Shown here: positions 7,000-11,244 of the stretch, in pieces | How the letters are laid out: every line of letters starts with the position of its first letter | Numbering within the stretch: the first letter of the stretch is position 1 | NCBI GenBank assembly: GCA_016550395.1 | Contig: JABXGY010000094.1 | Span: 1 to 11,244, forward strand | DNA from: an archaeon | Lineage (GTDB): Archaea; Asgardarchaeota; Hermodarchaeia; Hermodarchaeales; Hermodarchaeaceae | DNA length: 11,244 nt | Direction of reading: 5' to 3' | Notes under the pieces: model-generated | Told to the model about the DNA's origin: nothing | What the model saw: the letters and a program-made list of their open reading frames with translations, nothing else | Databases searched by the model: none | Program-made: the position numbers and the translations under genes

Positions 7000-8438
7000 T
7001 ATGACATCCCTCCAAGGTGGATTTTTCGCATTCTTACACCGTCAGGTCCTGCAGTCCAAACCGGAATTCCCTGCCCTGGATCCGATTTTCCACAAATGGC
7101 TTGTTCAGAAGCAAATCCCTTCGAACAAGCGTCCACAGCTTCAAATAAGCCTTGAGAAGTTAATTCTAAAACAGGACGACGAATGAATTCGTCAGTAATT
7201 TCGCCATTCCTGATAATACGTGCATACAAACCCACATATTTCGACTGATAGCGCCGGTCGTCTATGTTCCACTCCGTAAATGATTTCATGAACATGCCAA
7301 ATTTGATGTCAGCGATTAGTTCATCAAAGGTGTAGTCTCCAGGAGCGATATAGGTGTTAGCCATTCTAGGGATGGGTTCACGGTCGTAGTTGGTGGCACG
7401 AGATGAACCATTAGATCTAACGCCAGCTTTACCTGCTGAAAGCCGGTCATGGAGCATTTCGTTTGCAATTCCCTCTTTGATTAAGTATCGGGGCCGCGCT
7501 TTAACGCCTTCGTCGTCATATAGGTAATAGCCACCACTCTTAGGAATTGTGGGGTCGTCAATAACGGTGACTGCTGGAGATCCAACGCGGGTTTTGCCAA
7601 CTTCGATGTCCATCCAGAAAGATTCTCCGGCGTTCATTCCTTCCCGACCTTGGATGCGGTCAGCTTCGGAGGGATGACCACAATTTTCGTGAGCGATGAT
7701 GCCGGCAACTTCCGCGCCAACTACAACATCAATGGGTTTGTCGAACTTCATGTTTTTTGCGTTATCAGCAACCGCTTTAACGTCGTTGGCTTCGTGTATG
7801 ATAGATTGGATGAATTGTGGTGATTCAAACCACTCCCATCCCTCTGTCGATCCCCGGCTGAACGTGCGCTGTTCGGTTCCCTTTGACCCTTGCGCTGTTA
7901 GTAAAACAGCATAGCGGCCTAAACTTTGATCTGCTTCGACTTGAGTGCCTTCGTTATTCATGAAGTATTTCTTTTGAGTTTCTAGTGACAAAATTATTAC
8001 ACGGTATGGGAACGTCTTCTCGTCAAATGTTTGCTTAAGCGTCTTATCCACATCGAGTACACGGTTAAGTTTCGTTTCTGAAGCGATATCAACAAAAGGT
8101 ATTTTCACCTGCACTTTCCATTGTGTTTGAACTACTGGTTCTTTTGAAAGGGTGAGGGGAGTTTTTCGTTTTGATGATTGAGCAAGACGAATAGCTGTTT
8201 TCACGGCTTGTTGAATAGCGTCCTTTTCTAGAATGGTAGTAGATACAAATCCGATTCCGCCATTAGCAAAAGCACGAATTCCGATGCCACTTGTTTCCGT
8301 TGAGCCTGCGGCGAAGATTTCTCCATTACGTGTATTATATCCCTCGGTTAGATATCGAACGTAACGTAGTTCAATGTATTCGGCTCCTTGGGCATCACCA
8401 TATTCAATACCATGTTGAACTAAGTCATGAAACGTCAT
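6999..8438 (-). CDS. tldD: TldD, catalytic subunit of the TldD/TldE zinc metallopeptidase
   Basis: From the ATG at 8438 this is a 479-residue TldD, the usual length. The catalytic helix HENCGH (250-255) has the TldD-type HExxxH pattern, with two zinc-binding histidines and the catalytic glutamate. The third zinc ligand is probably Cys449 in CGKSDPGQG. Other family blocks are GIGIRAFANGGIGFVS (51-66), MNNEGTQVE (160-168), VIDDPTIP (293-300) and SNGSSRATNYDREPIPRM (342-359). The frame is open to an ATG at 8483, giving 494 residues and an N-terminus not typical of the family; neither start has a good ribosome site. I favour 8438 because the domain begins there with a normal amphipathic helix. 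It is the first gene of the tldD-pmbA pair, and the dimer with TldE is expected to enclose a chamber for small peptides. Confidence 0.94.
   Translation of the reverse strand: MTFHDLVQHGIEYGDAQGAEYIELRYVRYLTEGYNTRNGEIFAAGSTETSGIGIRAFANGGIGFVSTTILEKDAIQQAVKTAIRLAQSSKRKTPLTLSKEPVVQTQWKVQVKIPFVDIASETKLNRVLDVDKTLKQTFDEKTFPYRVIILSLETQKKYFMNNEGTQVEADQSLGRYAVLLTAQGSKGTEQRTFSRGSTEGWEWFESPQFIQSIIHEANDVKAVADNAKNMKFDKPIDVVVGAEVAGIIAHENCGHPSEADRIQGREGMNAGESFWMDIEVGKTRVGSPAVTVIDDPTIPKSGGYYLYDDEGVKARPRYLIKEGIANEMLHDRLSAGKAGVRSNGSSRATNYDREPIPRMANTYIAPGDYTFDELIADIKFGMFMKSFTEWNIDDRRYQSKYVGLYARIIRNGEITDEFIRRPVLELTSQGLFEAVDACSKGFASEQAICGKSDPGQGIPVWTAGPDGVRMRKIHLGGMS
7008..7013 (-). promoter_or_regulatory. Strong ribosome binding site for pmbA inside tldD
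   Basis: GGAGGG on the minus strand, 8 bases before the pmbA ATG at 6999, lies inside the last codons of tldD. It fixes the pmbA start and supports independent or coupled initiation at the TAATG junction. Confidence 0.75.
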
Positions 8439-8513
8439 AAAATCGTAGCAAGTATAATGTTGGACCCTAAAAACCACTCTCATCTACCGAATTTAGATTC
8501 ATCAACTCCGGAA

Positions 8514-8545
8514 GGCTTTTGAGGAATAACTTTTCAATCAAAGCC
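8514..8545. promoter_or_regulatory. Inverted repeat between tldD and the thiolase-like operon
   Basis: GGCTTTTGA (8514-8522) and TCAAAGCC (8538-8545) are near-perfect complements, with one extra T in the left arm and 15 bases between them. The repeat lies in the roughly 160-base divergent region 8439-8597 and could be an operator shared by both units or a hairpin in one leader. I saw no convincing TATA box for either direction here. Confidence 0.3.
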
Positions 8546-8597
8546 ACTTCAGGGTAAAACTCATAGTATGCCTATGTAATTGCTCTGGATCAAAAAA

Positions 8598-9767
8598 ATG
8601 ATGAAGGGACTCCACTTGACTGTGGCCATAGTCGGTGTCGGACATACTGATTTTCGAAGTACTACACCTGATGTCTCATTTAAAGAGCAGATGTTTGAAG
8701 CTGCTGTCAAAGCCTACGCTGATGCGGGTGTTAATGCCCGCAAGGATATTGGTAGTTTTCTTACTGCTGCAGAGGATTACTGGGAAGGCTACTCAATCTT
8801 TGATGAGTTTGTGCCAGACCAATTAGGTGCTGTTCTACGATCAGTATGTACGATCGGCGGAGACGGTCTGCTTGCACTCTGTAATGGTGCTATGCAGATT
8901 GAAACCGGTTTATTTGATGTGGTAGCAATCGAGGCCCATAGTAAAGCCTCAGATATGCTTACCTTTGATGGTATTTTGTCGCATGCATTAGACCCTATCT
9001 ATAATCGTGCATTAAATGCCCACCCTTACTTCATCGCTGGGTTAGAAATGCAACGATATTTGCATGAGACTAAAACAACGCGGGAACAATGCGCGAGTGT
9101 CGTTGTGAAAAACAAACGCAATGCTATGGACAATCCTATTGCGGCATTTCCTGCTGACATGACAGTTGATGAGGTCATCAACTCACCGATGGTTTCTCAT
9201 CCTCTTACCCAGCGTGATATCAGTTCGCTAGCTGATGGCATGATAGTCATGGTTCTCGCTTCGGAAAAGAAGGCGAAGGAACTCTCAGATCAACCAATTT
9301 GGCTGAAAGGATTGGGCTGGTGTTCTGATACACCATGGCTCGAAGCCCGTGACTGGGGTGCTGCAGGATACACGAATCTTGCACGCGGTCGTGCGTATAA
9401 CAGGGCAGGAATTAAGAACCCACGGGACGACATCGATTTCGCCGAAGTGGACGATTATTTCAGCTACAAAGAACTTCAGCATCTTGAAGCCCTCAAAATC
9501 TGTGAACACGGCAAAGCCGGAAAATTAACCGAAGATGGTGAATTCAACCTGGACGGCGCATTTCCTGTTAATGTCTCTGGAGGACGACTCGGCGCTGGCA
9601 ATCTCCTAGAAGGATCCGCACTCCAATCCGTGCTTGAATGTGTCCAACAACTTCGTGGTCACGCTGGGAAACGACAAGTCAAAAATGCCAAAACTGGCCT
9701 CGCCCAAAGTTGGCGAAGTGTCCCCACGGCAACTGGCTGTGTTGCCATACTAAGCAACGAACTGTAA
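8598..9767 (+). CDS. Thiolase-fold protein A of a thiolase-DUF35 operon, cysteine-less active site
   Basis: From the ATG at 8598 this is 389 residues of SCP2/archaeal-type thiolase fold, beginning TVAIVGVGHTDF. The nucleophile loop, normally C-A/G-S-G, reads IGGDGLLAL (86-94). Counted back from the conserved TG of the following helix, the cysteine position is a glycine; a cysteine at 84 lies three residues early. The usual H-D/E-A/C-F histidine is replaced in VDDYF (284-288), and the GHP histidine in GAGNLLEG (332-339) is Asn335. The C-terminal CxG cysteine is also not evident. It closely resembles the next gene, including VVVKNKRNAMD (169-179), so the two probably arose by duplication and form a heteromer. 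The start is uncertain: the frame reaches a TTG at 8580, and a TTG at 8616 after AAGGGA also fits. It leads an operon with thiolase B and DUF35. A CoA-thioester aldolase or divergent thiolase is likely. Confidence 0.88.
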   Translation: MMKGLHLTVAIVGVGHTDFRSTTPDVSFKEQMFEAAVKAYADAGVNARKDIGSFLTAAEDYWEGYSIFDEFVPDQLGAVLRSVCTIGGDGLLALCNGAMQIETGLFDVVAIEAHSKASDMLTFDGILSHALDPIYNRALNAHPYFIAGLEMQRYLHETKTTREQCASVVVKNKRNAMDNPIAAFPADMTVDEVINSPMVSHPLTQRDISSLADGMIVMVLASEKKAKELSDQPIWLKGLGWCSDTPWLEARDWGAAGYTNLARGRAYNRAGIKNPRDDIDFAEVDDYFSYKELQHLEALKICEHGKAGKLTEDGEFNLDGAFPVNVSGGRLGAGNLLEGSALQSVLECVQQLRGHAGKRQVKNAKTGLAQSWRSVPTATGCVAILSNEL

Positions 9768-9770
9768 TCA

Positions 9771-9775
9771 GGAGG
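9771..9775 (+). promoter_or_regulatory. Strong ribosome binding site for thiolase-fold B
   Basis: GGAGG, in the 16-base gap after the stop of thiolase-fold A, lies 8 bases before the ATG at 9784. It shows that the second gene is efficiently translated from the shared transcript. Confidence 0.7.
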
Positions 9776-9783
9776 AAGAAGAA

Positions 9784-10953
9784 ATGAATATCAAAAAACG
9801 TGTAGCTGTTATTGGTGCAGGAATAACTCTCTTTCGCCGACGACTCAAAGAATCAGGTAAAGAACTCTCCTACCATGCTGCCAACATGGCACTTGACTCC
9901 GCTACTATGACGCGCGATGACATTGATAGCGTCGTCATGGGCACGGCACCTGATGCCTTTGACGGCATCCACATGAAATCTCAAAACCTCCTGGACGGCG
10001 CAGGTGCCACCCAGAAACCCTATACCCATGTTTACGTGGGCGGGGGTACCGGTGTATTTTCTCCCATTGCTGGCTGGTGGCATGTCGCCTCTGGTATGCA
10101 CGATACATGTCTTGTCGTCTGCGAAGAAAAAATGAGTCCATGCTTCCCCCACCCCCAGACTGCCTTCCGCACCATCTGGGATCCAATCACAAGTCGACCA
10201 CTCAAACCCAACCTCGTCTGGATTTTTGCCCTTGAAATGCACCGCTATATGAAAGTCCATAATATTCCCAAAGAACACATCGCCCAAGTTGCTGTCAAGA
10301 ACAAAGGCAACGCCCTCGACCACCCCAGTGCCCAACTCGCGGCTAAAATTACTGTAGACGATGTCCTCAACTCTGAAATTATGGTCTACCCCGTCAATCG
10401 TCTTGATATCAGCCCTCCCAGCGATGGCGCTGCAGCCTTAGTCCTTGCCTCAGAAGATGTCGCCCGTAAATACACTGATGCACCCGTCTGGCTGGATGGC
10501 GTTGGCTGGTCTCTGGATAGTTCCTACTGGACCAATAGAGATCTTTACTTCCCTCAATACGTCGCTGAAGCAGCTAAAATAGCGTACAAAATGGCGAAAA
10601 TCAACGACCCGCCCAAAGAAGTCAGCTTTGCAGAGCCCTATGATCCATTTACTTACAAAGAGCTACATCACCTAGAGGGGCTTCAACTTGCGAAGAAAGG
10701 CGAAGCACCTAAATTGACCGTTGAGGGAGTCACTGCACGAGATGGTGATTTACCAGTCTGTCCGTCTGGTGGATTACTTGGAGTTGGAAATCCGATTGCG
10801 GCAGCTGGGTTGATGAAATGCTGTGAAGCCTTCTGGCAACTTCGTAATGAAGCTGGAAAACGACAGGTCCCCAGGGCAGAGACAGGTGTCTGCCAAGCAT
10901 GGGGTGATTTGATGCAGGTCGGAACGGTCTGTGTCTTTAAGAGGGATAGCTAA
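9784..10953 (+). CDS. Thiolase-fold protein B of a thiolase-DUF35 operon, cysteine-less active site
   Basis: This is 389 residues of thiolase fold, the same length as its neighbour, beginning RVAVIGAGITLF. The nucleophile loop reads VGGGTG (85-90) with glycine where thiolases have cysteine. The second motif is EPYDPFTYKELHHLEG (284-299), with Tyr286 in place of the H-D/E-A-F histidine. The third is GVGNPIAAAG (333-342), with Asn336 where the GHP histidine sits. A normal thioester-forming thiolase is therefore unlikely. Tyrosine-based thiolase-fold retro-aldolases that partner with DUF35 proteins are known in steroid side-chain degradation, and the Tyr here makes that comparison reasonable, though unproven. 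The start ATG at 9784 is preceded by GGAGG. The DUF35 gene begins 13 bases after the stop. The first two thirds use clearly more C-ending codons (CTC, CCC, ATC) than the neighbours. Confidence 0.9.
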   Translation: MNIKKRVAVIGAGITLFRRRLKESGKELSYHAANMALDSATMTRDDIDSVVMGTAPDAFDGIHMKSQNLLDGAGATQKPYTHVYVGGGTGVFSPIAGWWHVASGMHDTCLVVCEEKMSPCFPHPQTAFRTIWDPITSRPLKPNLVWIFALEMHRYMKVHNIPKEHIAQVAVKNKGNALDHPSAQLAAKITVDDVLNSEIMVYPVNRLDISPPSDGAAALVLASEDVARKYTDAPVWLDGVGWSLDSSYWTNRDLYFPQYVAEAAKIAYKMAKINDPPKEVSFAEPYDPFTYKELHHLEGLQLAKKGEAPKLTVEGVTARDGDLPVCPSGGLLGVGNPIAAAGLMKCCEAFWQLRNEAGKRQVPRAETGVCQAWGDLMQVGTVCVFKRDS

Positions 10954-10954
10954 C

Positions 10955-10960
10955 GGAGGG
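10955..10960 (+). promoter_or_regulatory. Strong ribosome binding site for the DUF35 gene
   Basis: GGAGGG, directly after the thiolase-fold B stop and 6 bases before the ATG at 10967, fixes the DUF35 start and its operon membership. Confidence 0.7.
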
Positions 10961-10966
10961 ATAAAA

Positions 10967-11244
10967 ATGAGTAAAAACATGAAAGAACTACCAGGAACTC
11001 CACTTTCAGGAAAGGAGCTTAAATCTGACAAAGTCATCACCTTTGAATGGCGACCTAACGCAAAATACGCGTGGAGTGCAGGGATTGCCTATGGACGGTT
11101 TCTCGATGAACTCAAGAAGGGTCGCATCATTGGGCGTCGATGTAGTCGATGTGAGCGTATCATAGTCCCTCCACGGATGTTTTGCGAACAATGCTTTGTC
11201 GCGACTGATGAATGGGTGTACGTCCAAGATACGGGAACAGTAAA
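10967..11244 (+). CDS. DUF35 OB-fold/Zn-ribbon acyl-CoA-binding protein (3' end beyond window)
   Basis: The 92 visible codons match a DUF35 partner of archaeal thiolases. A charged N-terminal extension (1-44) leads into the helix GRFLDELKKGRIIGRRC, then a rubredoxin-like zinc ribbon with C59, C62, C73 and C76 (CSRC and CEQC) and the motif PPRMF (68-72). The OB-fold begins near TGTV at the window edge. In the archaeal thiolase/HMG-CoA synthase complex a DUF35 protein bridges the enzymes and shields the CoA intermediate. In the benzoylsuccinyl-CoA thiolase and steroid aldolase systems the DUF35 subunit is required for a functional enzyme. Its position right after two thiolase-fold genes, with a strong ribosome site, implies a ternary complex. 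No HMG-CoA synthase gene is visible upstream, which argues against the mevalonate pathway. The gene may continue with more partners past the edge. Confidence 0.9.
   Translation, partial: MSKNMKELPGTPLSGKELKSDKVITFEWRPNAKYAWSAGIAYGRFLDELKKGRIIGRRCSRCERIIVPPRMFCEQCFVATDEWVYVQDTGTV

Noticed and set aside
8580..8597. TTG start for thiolase-fold A at 8580
   Set aside because: No ribosome site in front, and the added residues are not typical of the family N-terminus; ATG at 8598 or TTG at 8616 fits better.
9853..10335. 160-codon open frame on the minus strand inside thiolase-fold B
   Set aside because: It is antisense to a clearly coding frame with conserved motifs; open antisense frames are common in C-rich coding sequence.
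8598..10953. Mevalonate-pathway acetoacetyl-CoA thiolase assignment
   Set aside because: Active-site cysteine and histidines appear absent and no HMG-CoA synthase gene is adjacent in the window.

Overview
The window reads as ordinary genomic DNA of an uncultured archaeon; no mobile element, CRISPR array, rRNA or tRNA was seen. The archaeal call rests on GGAG/GGTGA ribosome binding sites with 5-10 base spacing, A/T-rich TATA-like boxes in place of -35/-10 promoters, a Sir2 protein, and a thiolase-like plus DUF35 Zn-ribbon cluster of the archaeal type. A bacterial origin is less likely but not excluded. A closer placement, for example an Asgard or Bathyarchaeia lineage, would be a guess.

Layout. 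(1) Positions 1-2207, minus strand: an FGGY sugar/polyol kinase with a glycerol-kinase-like active site, followed after 6 bases by a LarA-type (nickel-pincer) 2-hydroxyacid racemase or epimerase that runs off the left edge. (2) 2208-2325: a divergent promoter region with a 14-base palindrome in front of the kinase. (3) 2326-3699, plus strand: a Sir2-family NAD-dependent deacylase and a small flavin-reductase-like flavoprotein. (4) 3714-5438, minus strand: a 574-residue radical SAM protein with a cobalamin-binding-like N-terminal domain and a long C-terminal extension, convergent with the flavoprotein. (5) 5439-5625: its leader, with the best TATA box of the window. (6) 5626-8438, minus strand: a tldD-pmbA(tldE) pair with stop and start codons overlapping as TAATG. 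(7) 8439-8597: a divergent control region with an inverted repeat. (8) 8598-11244, plus strand: two similar thiolase-fold proteins and the start of a DUF35 protein, each of the last two preceded by a strong GGAGG site, clearly one operon.

How the genes may work together. The kinase and LarA-like protein plausibly handle one hydroxyacid or polyol substrate by stereo-inversion and phosphorylation. TldD and TldE form the known heteromeric metallopeptidase. The most interesting unit is the right-hand operon. By eye, both thiolase-fold proteins lack the usual nucleophilic cysteine and both usual histidines, so a tandem cysteine-less thiolase pair with a DUF35 partner may not be an acetoacetyl-CoA thiolase. 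A CoA-thioester aldolase, or one catalytic and one structural subunit, is more likely. The radical SAM protein is the second candidate for new chemistry.
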